60,845 bases of DNA. It comes from Bryobacterales bacterium. GTDB lineage: Bacteria > Acidobacteriota > Terriglobia > Bryobacterales > Bryobacteraceae. Below, one piece after another: positions 17,501-24,757 of this stretch. Both the position numbers and the translations under genes were made by a program. The DNA lies in assembly GCA_016789755.1 (NCBI GenBank), contig JAEUQG010000099.1, positions 1 to 60,845 of the forward strand. Reading direction: 5' to 3'. Position 1 is the stretch's first letter. Each line of letters starts with the position of its first letter. Under the pieces are notes generated by a model. The model was not told the origin of the DNA and ran no database searches. It saw only the letters and a program-made list of their open reading frames with translations.

Positions 17501-18243
17501 CCCAGATTGTTGTTGCGCGCAATCTCGAGCAACGATCCGTGGAATAGATTCGTCCCGCCCCGCGTCGTCACCATCACCGTGCCCGGACGATTCAACTTCG
17601 CCGAGGAGTTGTTGGTCTCCACACGAAACTCCTCGATCGTATCCATTCCCGGAGGCCTCCCCGCCAACTCGCCGGTATCGCGGTTGCCCATCACCGCGCC
17701 GTCCTGCAGAAACTCCACGCCCCAGCGCAAGCCCCACACGCGCGGCACCTGCGATGCCCCGTCGATGCCGGGCGTGGTCTGCGCCACCAGCGATTGGAAC
17801 ATACGTCCGCTAATCGGCAGTTGATCCAGCCGCGCGCGGTCGGTGACGTTGGCGAGCGTCGCCGCGGTCGTCGTCACCAGCGGAGCGGCGTCGGCTTTTA
17901 CCACCACTTCCGTGGCCGTGCTGCCCACCGCGAGCGAGGCATCGACAACGGCGGTCTGCCCCGATTGCAGTACCAACTCGCCCTGAAACGGCTCCATTCC
18001 AGCCAGTTCCATGCGCACACGGTACGGCCCCGGCTGCAAGGCAGGGATCGCATAGAAGCCCACTTCATTGGTCGAAGTGCGATATTCGCGCGCCGTCAGC
18101 GTATGCGTCGCCGTCACGTTGGCGCCGGGCACCACCGCGCTGCTCGCGTCGCGCACGGTCCCTTGAATCTTACCTACGCCGGTCTGCCCGTAGGCAGCCG
18201 GAAACACCGCTAGCACAAAGACCAGAAGCCGGAGGATATTCAT
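14572..18243 (-). CDS. TonB-dependent receptor, Oar type (receptor 2)
   Basis: 1223 residues with a signal peptide (cleavage after AAYGQ), a carboxypeptidase-regulatory domain (about 22-105, GKIQGTVRDASSAVVPGANV), a plug region (DRARLDQLPISGRMFQSL; MVTTRGGTNLFHGSLLEIAR) and a large barrel with a C-terminal LQFGLRLTW. TAGTAT ends 6 bases before the ATG, consistent with a near-leaderless transcript. It follows pgi by 51 bases and precedes the GH42-like gene by 22 bases on the same strand, giving a SusC-like receptor plus glycosidase pairing although no SusD is present. The substrate is unknown. Confidence 0.9.
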   Translation of the reverse strand: MNILRLLVFVLAVFPAAYGQTGVGKIQGTVRDASSAVVPGANVTATHTLTAREYRTSTNEVGFYAIPALQPGPYRVRMELAGMEPFQGELVLQSGQTAVVDASLAVGSTATEVVVKADAAPLVTTTAATLANVTDRARLDQLPISGRMFQSLVAQTTPGIDGASQVPRVWGLRWGVEFLQDGAVMGNRDTGELAGRPPGMDTIEEFRVETNNSSAKLNRPGTVMVTTRGGTNLFHGSLLEIARNNNLGFGVARARQDRWTRPPHLVRNEFGGSAGGPVYLPKLYDGRNRTFFFHSYEAFRSMTGTTRDTAVPTQAMREGDFSGLVNAAGRATTIYDPWSTGANWLRVPYVGNRIPSARMSPLAKYLYSVTPMPNDPGVNPLVGSNYWYQAPNNRLEWTMTTRIDHRLSDRDQLFVRYTKGVRDAFAQSGNNNSPTTLDNSANGTSRPIRDNTGVVSWTRNISPTFFSETLFNIGVEDLNFINVGDDKKYADILGLPNPFDEYGFPNITTTGLRMEYITAANRRNSIVKIFNVDQNFTKISGRHEYQFGGRFRHEGLNILPDQQQVQGAHAFNGQFTAQYDPASGTTYGAVPFTGHAAADLFLGTINSYSAQFVRKWYDMHAREFALYFQDNFKVNSRLTLNLGLRWEMYTPVRERNNFLTGFDPKTKSIVNGTDWETMYKIGATTPAIARVFQNLGVPFVTPEAAGLPADLMYLNKWDFNPRVGFAYKMTEGSRPFVVRGGYGIYGYPMPLRAFNARMRQNPPTTARFTYQFSNSAQTPDRLPNYGLRSVPTVVAGQNSRDVLDLTSPTGITRGSFLTSYFNPNQPTSRAHEWNITFEREILENTVLRFGYVGTHGARLDQFYSYNQSPNDYVWFSTRGVARPTGTFAGTATRAFETTMFGDIEEYQKTGWSNSQNFQLEVQRRYAKGYAFQFFYVLSNTLKAAGNGWSDDILPSTNVFMPGAVPEDLNARTRLLFYQRDIEIPQHRFNWNFIVDLPVGRGKRFAPNAGAILNRVVGGWQLAGNGSMRSTWWGLPTGNWVFPNPVEIYGTQHKVQDCRSGVCRDAYLYYNGYIPAHRINSTDAQGRPNGVMGVPANYKPSHQPLIPTPANGGSSADPNFAFYESNTVWIPMRDGSLQRTTFNPNLNPWRNQWASGLFNWDQNASLFKVIPVNERVFFRLNIDFFNVFNMPGIPKTPDPTTGLIDAQVSGNGARALQFGLRLTW

Positions 18244-18294
18244 GGCCGGATACTATCACAACCGTCACTCGGGTTAAAAACACTCTCGTATCTT

Positions 18295-19686
18295 TTATTC
18301 CGAGGCCTTCTTCTGCTTCCCCTCGTAGGCCGCATACTCCCCGGCAAGCTTCTCCCATCCCTTGCGTCCCATCAGCCCGAAGGTATACTTCTTGCCCAAC
18401 TCCACGCCTTCCTGGTTGAATGCGTTGATGTTCAGCATCTCACCGAGGAACGCCGTCTCGAACATCATCAGTTGCAGGAAGGCTCCCACGTGAGCCGCAT
18501 CCACGCGTTCCAGCAGGAACGTGCAGTTCGGACGCCCCGTAGCGGTCAACGCCGCCGTGGTCGCCTTGCGCTCGGCATTGAGCAACTTCGCCAGTGTCTG
18601 GCCACCCAGGTAATCGAACGCATCCAGGCCGGTCTTCGATTTCGGAATCTTGCCGCTGTCGGAGAACTTCTCCACGCCCCAGAAGGTGAACACCTTGTCG
18701 TTCGGCCCTTCCATGTACAACTGCACCTGCGAATGCTGGTCCGTTGTTCCCAACGCGGCCACCGGAGTCTGGCCGAAGTAGACATCGGCGTTGTTGCGGT
18801 CCGTCTTCTTACCCAGCGATTCCGCCCACAACTGGCGGAACCAGAATGCCATCCCCCACAGCCGGTTGGAATAGGGGAACGCCACCTGGATGGTCTTGCC
18901 GCGCAGCGTCCATACCAGAAAGTGATCGAGCGCCGCCCGCAGGGCGATGTTCTCATCCAGGCTTTCCTTCCAGCACAAGGCGGTCATTTCGGCCGCGCCC
19001 TTCACCAGTTTGGCGATGTCGAGCCCGGCGAGCGCGGCGGGAACCAACCCGATCGGCGAAAGCACACTGAACCGCCCGCCCACGTTCTCATCGAGAAAAA
19101 ACGTGCGGTAGCCTTCCTGTTTGGCCAGCACAATCAAATCGCCGCGATTCTCGCTGGTGACGGCCACAATGCGCGATGCGGCCTTCCTACCCAGCGCCGC
19201 CTCCAGCCACTGCTTCACGATCAGGAACACCGATCCGGTTTCGGCCGTGGCTCCGCTCTTGGCAGCGACGACCACGAGTGTCTTCTTCGGCTGCATGGAG
19301 GCGAGCGCCCCCATCACAAACGACGGATCGACGTTATCCAAGACAACAAGCCGTGGAAACGATGTCGAGAATGCTCCCTGCACCGGATGCGGTCCGCGCA
19401 ACGCGCAATCGAGCGCCCATGCCCCCAGCGCGCTGCCCCCGATGCCGATCAGGCATACCGTATCGTAGGAGCCCTTCACTTCGGCCGCATAGCGCTTGAT
19501 CGCGGCCACCGTCTGATTGCGGAAGGGAAGGTGTGGAAACCCGATTTCTCCCGAATCCACCAGCCTGTGAAAGCCCTTCAGCGCCTGCTGCGCCACCGCT
19601 GCGGCGCGCTTGCGCTCGCCCTTGCTGATGCCGTGCTCACCCACCATGGCGGTGGACAGATTGATTGCGTCGAATTGAATGCCCAT
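18295..19686 (-). CDS. pgi: Glucose-6-phosphate isomerase
   Basis: 463 residues, the length of the shorter bacterial Pgi type. It interconverts glucose 6-phosphate and fructose 6-phosphate in the cytoplasm. Visible motifs are YDTVCLIGIGGSALGAWAL (SIS phosphate-binding loop), VVAAKSGATAETGSVFLI (sugar-phosphate loop), FLDENVGGRFSVLSPIGLVPAAL, and a Gln-His patch later (GTTDQHSQVQLYMEG). The start codon lies inside a perfect 8-bp hairpin described separately. It sits between an RDD-family gene upstream (37 bases) and TonB receptor 2 downstream, all codirectional, so it may be co-transcribed with carbohydrate uptake genes. Confidence 0.95.
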   Translation of the reverse strand: MGIQFDAINLSTAMVGEHGISKGERKRAAAVAQQALKGFHRLVDSGEIGFPHLPFRNQTVAAIKRYAAEVKGSYDTVCLIGIGGSALGAWALDCALRGPHPVQGAFSTSFPRLVVLDNVDPSFVMGALASMQPKKTLVVVAAKSGATAETGSVFLIVKQWLEAALGRKAASRIVAVTSENRGDLIVLAKQEGYRTFFLDENVGGRFSVLSPIGLVPAALAGLDIAKLVKGAAEMTALCWKESLDENIALRAALDHFLVWTLRGKTIQVAFPYSNRLWGMAFWFRQLWAESLGKKTDRNNADVYFGQTPVAALGTTDQHSQVQLYMEGPNDKVFTFWGVEKFSDSGKIPKSKTGLDAFDYLGGQTLAKLLNAERKATTAALTATGRPNCTFLLERVDAAHVGAFLQLMMFETAFLGEMLNINAFNQEGVELGKKYTFGLMGRKGWEKLAGEYAAYEGKQKKASE

Positions 19687-19703
19687 AGTCCGAAAGACTA
19701 TGG
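19683..19703 (-). promoter_or_regulatory. Hairpin covering the pgi start codon
   Basis: CCATAGTC, a five-base loop CGAAA, then GACTATGG form a perfect 8-bp inverted repeat. On the coding strand the right-hand arm contains the pgi ATG. If transcribed, it would hide the start codon; as DNA it could be an operator. Presence is seen directly; any role is inferred. Confidence 0.4.
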
Positions 19704-19723
19704 TAACTGGAACAGGCCAGCCG

Positions 19724-20521
19724 CTACCAGGAGAGCGCCCGCTTCTTCTGTGCCGCCGGAGTGGGGAACGTCTTCGACATGTGGTCGTGCCAGGTGAGCT
19801 TTTCCTCGTCCACCAGCGACCACAACAGCCCCAGGCCCCCGGCCATCGCGCTGATGCATCCGGTCACCGTGCGCTGAATGCGCTGCGTGCGGTCGGGGAT
19901 TAGTCCGTCGAAGGTGATCAGCCTCAACCCGCAAACGCGCATGCCCAGGCTGTCCGTTCCGGCCACGCACCACATTATCCGGTAACCCGCCAGGGTGAGC
20001 AATGCGGCAATTCCGTAGACGATCATCGTCGCCCGGTTGAACACCGGTTCGGCGCCGGCTGCCAGCAGTATCCCCGCGAAAATGCCGACGCTGATCAGCA
20101 CCATGCTCGCATCCACTGAGGCTGCCAATATTCGATGTAACGGCAACGCCACCGGTGCGTCACAGTAAATCGTGGAATCGTTGGGCAGCGCATCGGCCGG
20201 AACCTGCGTGGGGAAGAGCCGCGGCTGGTTGGCCGCGTTCTTCGATCGGCCCGCGCCTGCCTTCGTCCCGGACCCTTTGTCGCGCATCGGCATCTCCACC
20301 ACGCGCGGCGACGCGGCTCCATCGAACAACTGCCCTTGCTGGGGCTCTGCCGGTTCCGGCGGCGGAGGTTGCAATGACGGATCCAGCCATGGCGCAACAT
20401 CGATGGCCGGCGCGGCCGAACCTCTTCCTGCAAACGGGATCGGCGCCCCGCGCAACCGCCTTCCGCACCGCTGGCAACGGTGGTCGTGCTTGCTGTTTAC
20501 CGCTCCGCAATCGCAGGTCAT
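19724..20521 (-). CDS. Zinc-ribbon plus RDD-family membrane protein
   Basis: 265 residues from the ATG preceded by AAGGGAAG; a longer in-frame start 78 bases upstream adds an unlikely basic leader. The N-terminus MTCDCGAVNSKHDHRCQRCG is a four-cysteine zinc-ribbon. A Pro-rich linker follows, then an RDD domain (about 125-255) with transmembrane segments ASVDASMVLISVGIFAGILL and ATMIVYGIAALLTLAGYRIMW and the conserved DSLGMRVCGLRLI. The end, LVDEEKLTWHDHMSKT, is the usual RDD closing motif. RDD proteins are inner-membrane proteins of mostly unknown function, some linked to transport or assembly. It diverges from lptD with a 93-base gap. Confidence 0.75.
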   Translation of the reverse strand: MTCDCGAVNSKHDHRCQRCGRRLRGAPIPFAGRGSAAPAIDVAPWLDPSLQPPPPEPAEPQQGQLFDGAASPRVVEMPMRDKGSGTKAGAGRSKNAANQPRLFPTQVPADALPNDSTIYCDAPVALPLHRILAASVDASMVLISVGIFAGILLAAGAEPVFNRATMIVYGIAALLTLAGYRIMWCVAGTDSLGMRVCGLRLITFDGLIPDRTQRIQRTVTGCISAMAGGLGLLWSLVDEEKLTWHDHMSKTFPTPAAQKKRALSW

Positions 20522-20601
20522 TCGTTCTTCCCTTGGTCGGCTGATAGGCCCCGCAGCGCTGGCGCGCGAACGCCTTCTTGCGCCCGGCGACTCCTCCATG
20601 C

Positions 20602-20607
20602 TAGGGT
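20602..20607 (+). promoter_or_regulatory. Candidate extended -10 (TGCTAGGGT) for lptD
   Basis: TAGGGT preceded by TGC ends exactly 7 bases before a TTG codon that opens the lptD signal peptide. A possible -35, TTGCGC, sits 18 bases upstream. This supports a leaderless TTG start but remains inference. Confidence 0.35.
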
Positions 20608-20614
20608 TTCGGAA

Positions 20615-22999
20615 TTGAGACCCCTGCTACGGTGCGGCCAACTTCTCCCTCCTCTTAGTACCATAGTTTGGCCGATTTGTCACTTGTTTTTTGCCTGTAA
20701 CCTGTTGTTTTATCTTTGTGCTAGCCCCGTATGGGCACAACCCTTCCCGCGTCCTGTACCGAAAACAACCCCTAGTACTACTCCCCCTAAAAACCCCAAT
20801 ATCCAGTTGTCCCCTATTCGCCCTAATGCACCCGCTCCGAACGAGGTCTATGTCGAGGCGGTCACCCAGGAAAGCGAAGGACCTGTCACGCGGCTCCGCG
20901 GCAAGGTCACTTTGGAGACAACCGAGTCCCTTTTGAAGGCCGACGAAGTCGACTACAACGAGAAGACCGGCGATGCCTTCGCCCGCGGCAACGTCTACTT
21001 CCGGCACTTCACCGGCAACGAGGAGTTGTGGGCCGAGCGGGTCGAATACAACGTCACCGAAGAGACCGGCAAGTTCTACGGCGTGCGCGGCTCGGCCCCC
21101 GGCAAGATCGACACGCGCCCCGGCATTCTCACCACCACCAACCCCTTCGTCTTCGAAGGCGAATGGGCGGAGCGCCTGAAGAACCGCTACGTCCTCCACA
21201 ACGGCTTCCTCACCAACTGCAAGTTGCCCAAACCGACCTGGACGCTGCGCGCGCCGAAGTTCGACATCATCCCCGACGACCGTGCCGTCGCCTACAAGGC
21301 GTGGTTCCGCGTCTTCAAAGTGCCCGTGTTCTATACGCCGGTCTTCTACAAATCGCTGAAGCGGCAGCCGCGCAAGAGCGGCTTTCTCACTCCCAACTTG
21401 GGCAACAGTTCGCGACGCGGCAAGATGATCGGCGCGGGCTACTATTGGGCGATCAACCGCAGCTACGACGCCAGCTACCGCAGCCAGCTCTTCACCCAGC
21501 GGGGCTTCGCCCATACGGTGGATGTGCGCGGGAAGCCGACGCAGCAATCGAGCTTCAACTTCTACCTCTACGGAGTCAACGACCGCGGGCTGCTGCTCGA
21601 CGACGGCACGCGGCGCAAAGAAGGCGGCTTCCTGCTCTCGGCCGATGGGCGCGCCAAATTGCCCTGGGGCTTTGAGGCGCAGGGCATCCTCAACTACCTG
21701 TCGAGCTTCCGCTTCCGCCAGTCGTTCACCGAAACCTTCAACGAAGCCATCTTCTCGGAAGTGCAATCGGCAGGCGTGGTCTCCAAGCATTGGTCCAGTT
21801 ACGGGCTGAACATCGGCTTCATCCGCAAGGAGAACTTTCAGAACCTGGACGACGACAAGATCACGATGCGGCGGCTGCCGCAGGTGGAATTCAACAGCCG
21901 CGACCGTCTGCTGACGCGCAAGGTGCTACCCGTTTGGGTGTCGCTGGAATCGACGGCCGGGCTGCTGCGGCGCAACCAGCCGCTGTTCCAGACGCGGGCT
22001 TTCGTGCAGCGCGCCGATATCGAACCGCGGGTAATGACGGCGCTGCGCTGGAAGGACTTCTCTATTCTGCCGTCTTACTCCATCCGCGAAACCTACGTGG
22101 CTTCGAGCTTCGATAGCGTGAACACCGCCGTGGTGGGTGAGAACATCCGCCGCCATGCGCGCGAGTTGGCCGTCGATATCGTGCCGCCTTCGCTCGCCCG
22201 CATCTCGGAAGCGCCGAAGTGGCTGGGAGTAAAGATGAAACACGTCATCGAGCCGCGCGTAGGCTTCCGCTACGTAAGCGGCATCGACGACTTCAAGAGC
22301 TTCATCCGTTTCGATGAGACGGAGTTGCTGTCCAACACCCAGGAGGCCGAGGTTTCGCTCACCAACCGCCTCTATGTGAAGAGGAAGGACGGGCAGGTGA
22401 TCGAGGTGTTCTCCTGGCAGCTCTGGCACCGCCGTTACTTCGATCCCACCTTCGGCGGAGCGCTCACCGGCGACAGCCGCAACGTGCTGCTGACGGGTGT
22501 CTCGCTCACCGGCTACTCGTTCTTTTCCGGAGTGCCGCGGCACTACTCGCCTCTGGTGTCGTCGATGCGCGTCGCCCCGGCGGGCAACGTCGGCGTCGAG
22601 TGGCGTACCGATTACGATCCGCTCTATCGGCGCTTCACCAATTCGAGCGTCAATGCCAGCGGGCGGGTCAACAAGTACTTCGTCAGCGTGGGCCACGCCT
22701 ACGTGAAGAACGACCCGCGCATTTCGCCCGACTTCAATCAGTTCAACGGCACGCTGGGTATAGGCAACGAAACACGCACGGGCTGGAGCGCGGCCTTCAG
22801 CGCCTATTACGATTTCCGTCAAGGCGTGATGCAGTTCGCCACTACGCAGGTCAGCTACAACAAGGATTGCTGCGGGCTGAGCATTCAATACCGCCGTTTC
22901 AGCTTCGGCAACCGCAATGAGAACCAGTTCCGTATCGCCTTCGCGATTGCCAATATCGGATCGTTCGGCACGTTGAAGCGCCAGGAGCGGATTTTCTAG
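20615..22999 (+). CDS. lptD: LPS-assembly outer-membrane protein LptD
   Basis: 794 residues. LptD forms the outer-membrane barrel that inserts lipopolysaccharide at the surface together with LptE. A hydrophobic signal ([20 protein letters not shown]) ends at VWAQ; a Pro/Thr-rich linker leads to the periplasmic OstA/LptA-like jellyroll ([20 protein letters not shown]), then the barrel. Cys202 ([10 protein letters not shown]) and the Cys752-Cys753 pair ([12 protein letters not shown]) match the positions of E. coli C173 and C724-C725; no early mature Cys equivalent to C31 is seen. The start is uncertain because no ATG exists between the divergent gene and the signal; TTG is chosen from the upstream hexamer. 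Its stop codon overlaps that of glnS. Confidence 0.9.
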   Translation: MRPLLRCGQLLPPLSTIVWPICHLFFACNLLFYLCASPVWAQPFPRPVPKTTPSTTPPKNPNIQLSPIRPNAPAPNEVYVEAVTQESEGPVTRLRGKVTLETTESLLKADEVDYNEKTGDAFARGNVYFRHFTGNEELWAERVEYNVTEETGKFYGVRGSAPGKIDTRPGILTTTNPFVFEGEWAERLKNRYVLHNGFLTNCKLPKPTWTLRAPKFDIIPDDRAVAYKAWFRVFKVPVFYTPVFYKSLKRQPRKSGFLTPNLGNSSRRGKMIGAGYYWAINRSYDASYRSQLFTQRGFAHTVDVRGKPTQQSSFNFYLYGVNDRGLLLDDGTRRKEGGFLLSADGRAKLPWGFEAQGILNYLSSFRFRQSFTETFNEAIFSEVQSAGVVSKHWSSYGLNIGFIRKENFQNLDDDKITMRRLPQVEFNSRDRLLTRKVLPVWVSLESTAGLLRRNQPLFQTRAFVQRADIEPRVMTALRWKDFSILPSYSIRETYVASSFDSVNTAVVGENIRRHARELAVDIVPPSLARISEAPKWLGVKMKHVIEPRVGFRYVSGIDDFKSFIRFDETELLSNTQEAEVSLTNRLYVKRKDGQVIEVFSWQLWHRRYFDPTFGGALTGDSRNVLLTGVSLTGYSFFSGVPRHYSPLVSSMRVAPAGNVGVEWRTDYDPLYRRFTNSSVNASGRVNKYFVSVGHAYVKNDPRISPDFNQFNGTLGIGNETRTGWSAAFSAYYDFRQGVMQFATTQVSYNKDCCGLSIQYRRFSFGNRNENQFRIAFAIANIGSFGTLKRQERIF

Positions 23000-24717
23000 C
23001 CGCCCTTCTTTTCGATCTTGGCCCAGGTGTCGCGCAAGGTTACCGTGCGGTTGATGACCAGCTTGTCCGGGGTCGAATCTTTGTCCACGCAGAAGTAGCC
23101 GATACGCTCGAACTGATAGCGGGTGAGCGGAGCGGCGCCCTTGGCGTGCGGCTCGATCTTGCCGGCGCGGACTTCTAGCGAGTGGGGATTGATGGTGGAG
23201 AGGAAGTCGTTGCTGCCGGTATCTTCGTCCTCGTCGCCCTTCTGGCGCAACAGGTCTTCGTAGAGGCGTACCTCGAAGTCCACCGCATGCGGCGCGGAGA
23301 CCCAATGAATGGTCGATTTCACCCGCCGTCCATCGGGGGCGTTACCGCCGCGGGTCTCGGGGTCGTACTTGCAGCGCACCTCGACCACTTCCCCGGTGAC
23401 CGCATCTTTCACTACGCCAGTACAGGTTACCAGATAGGCGTAGCGCAAGCGCACTTCGCGGCCCGGGGCCAGGCGGAAGTACTGCTTCGGCGGATCTTCG
23501 CGGAAGTCGTCGCGCTCAATGTAGAGCACTTTTGAGAAGGGCGCCTTGCGCGTGCCTTGCGAGGCGTCTTCGGGGTTGTTGACGGCCTCCATCTCTTCCA
23601 CTTGATCGTCGGGGTAGTTTTCCACCACGAGGCGGATGGGATCGAGCACGGCCATCACGCGCGGCGAACGGGCGTTGAGATCCTCGCGCAGGCAGTGTTC
23701 GAGGAAACCGAACTCGACTATGCCGTTGGTCTTCGACACGCCGATGCGGCTGCAGAAGAGGCGAATGGCTTCAGGGCTGTAACCGCGGCGGCGGAAGCCT
23801 GAGATGGTGGGCATGCGCGGATCGTCCCACCCCGAGACGAAGCCCTTTTCTACCAGCATCAGCAGCTTGCGCTTGCTCAATACGGTGTTTGTGAGGTTGA
23901 GCCGGTCGAACTCGATCTGCTGCGGGTGATGGATGCCCAACTGCTCGACGTACCAATCGTAGAGCGGGCGGTGGTCTTCGAACTCGAGGGTACAGATGGA
24001 GTGGGTGATGCCTTCGATCGAATCGCTCTCGCCGTGGGTGAAATCGTACATGGGATAGATGCACCACTTGCCGCCGGTGCGGTGATGGTCGGCGTGGAGG
24101 ATGCGGTACATCACGGGGTCGCGCATGTTGAAGTTGGGCGACGCCATGTCGATTTTCGAGCGCAGGGTGCGCGTGCCGTCGGGGAACTCGCCCGCGCGCA
24201 TGCGCTCAAACAGGTCGAGGTTTTCTTCGACAGAGCGGTTGCGGTAAGGGCTTTCCTTGCCAGGCTCGGTGGGGGTGCCGCGGTATTCGCGGACCTGCTC
24301 GGCGGTCAGGTCGCAAACGTAGGCTTTTCCTTTGCGGATGAGATCGACCGCCCACTGATAGAGCTGGTCGAAGTAATCGGAAGCATAGAAGAGGTTATTC
24401 CCCCAGTCGAATCCCAGCCAGCGCACATCTTCGATGATGGATTCGACGTACTCGGTCTCTTCCTTGCAGGGGTTGGTGTCGTCGAAGCGGAGGTTGCATT
24501 CGCCTCCGAATTCGGCGGCCAGCCCGAAATTCAGGCAGATGGACTTGGCATGGCCGATGTGGAGGTAGCCGTTCGGCTCGGGAGGAAACCGGGTGCGTAC
24601 TTTGCCTGCAAACTTTCCCGTCTGGTTATCTTGGATGATGATATCCCGGATGAAGTTGGAGGGGCGCGGGGCTTCCGTCTTGTCGAGGCTATCCTTATTT
24701 TCAACGTCCATGGACAT
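22996..24717 (-). CDS. glnS: Glutaminyl-tRNA synthetase
   Basis: 573 residues, close to E. coli GlnRS (554). It charges tRNA-Gln with glutamine. The class I HIGH motif is at 53-56 within [20 protein letters not shown], a GlnRS rather than bacterial GluRS signature. The KMSKS counterpart is VLSKRK. The C-terminal two-domain beta-barrel anticodon-binding region is present (from about 340; [16 protein letters not shown]-type strand [13 protein letters not shown]). The start is supported by TATACT ending 7 bases upstream; an ATG two codons later is possible. Direct charging implies this organism does not depend only on GatCAB for Gln-tRNA. Confidence 0.95.
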   Translation of the reverse strand: MSMDVENKDSLDKTEAPRPSNFIRDIIIQDNQTGKFAGKVRTRFPPEPNGYLHIGHAKSICLNFGLAAEFGGECNLRFDDTNPCKEETEYVESIIEDVRWLGFDWGNNLFYASDYFDQLYQWAVDLIRKGKAYVCDLTAEQVREYRGTPTEPGKESPYRNRSVEENLDLFERMRAGEFPDGTRTLRSKIDMASPNFNMRDPVMYRILHADHHRTGGKWCIYPMYDFTHGESDSIEGITHSICTLEFEDHRPLYDWYVEQLGIHHPQQIEFDRLNLTNTVLSKRKLLMLVEKGFVSGWDDPRMPTISGFRRRGYSPEAIRLFCSRIGVSKTNGIVEFGFLEHCLREDLNARSPRVMAVLDPIRLVVENYPDDQVEEMEAVNNPEDASQGTRKAPFSKVLYIERDDFREDPPKQYFRLAPGREVRLRYAYLVTCTGVVKDAVTGEVVEVRCKYDPETRGGNAPDGRRVKSTIHWVSAPHAVDFEVRLYEDLLRQKGDEDEDTGSNDFLSTINPHSLEVRAGKIEPHAKGAAPLTRYQFERIGYFCVDKDSTPDKLVINRTVTLRDTWAKIEKKGG

Positions 24718-24724
24718 AGAAACC

Positions 24725-24730
24725 AGTATA
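24725..24730 (-). promoter_or_regulatory. Candidate -10 (TATACT) for glnS
   Basis: TATACT on the coding strand with a 7-base gap to the ATG. No convincing -35 is visible at 16-18 bases upstream. The spacing predicts a transcript starting at or next to the start codon. Confidence 0.45.
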
Positions 24731-24757
24731 GCCAGCGAGGCCGGGAAGCCGTGATTT

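Noticed and set aside
20522..20599. Longer N-terminus for the zinc-ribbon/RDD protein
   Set aside because: The 26 extra residues are basic and low complexity; the zinc-ribbon starts exactly at the ATG with a ribosome site.
20480..20700. dnaA-linked replication origin
   Set aside because: No dnaA, dnaN or gyrB genes and no TTATNCACA box cluster are visible; only the strand bias points to an origin.
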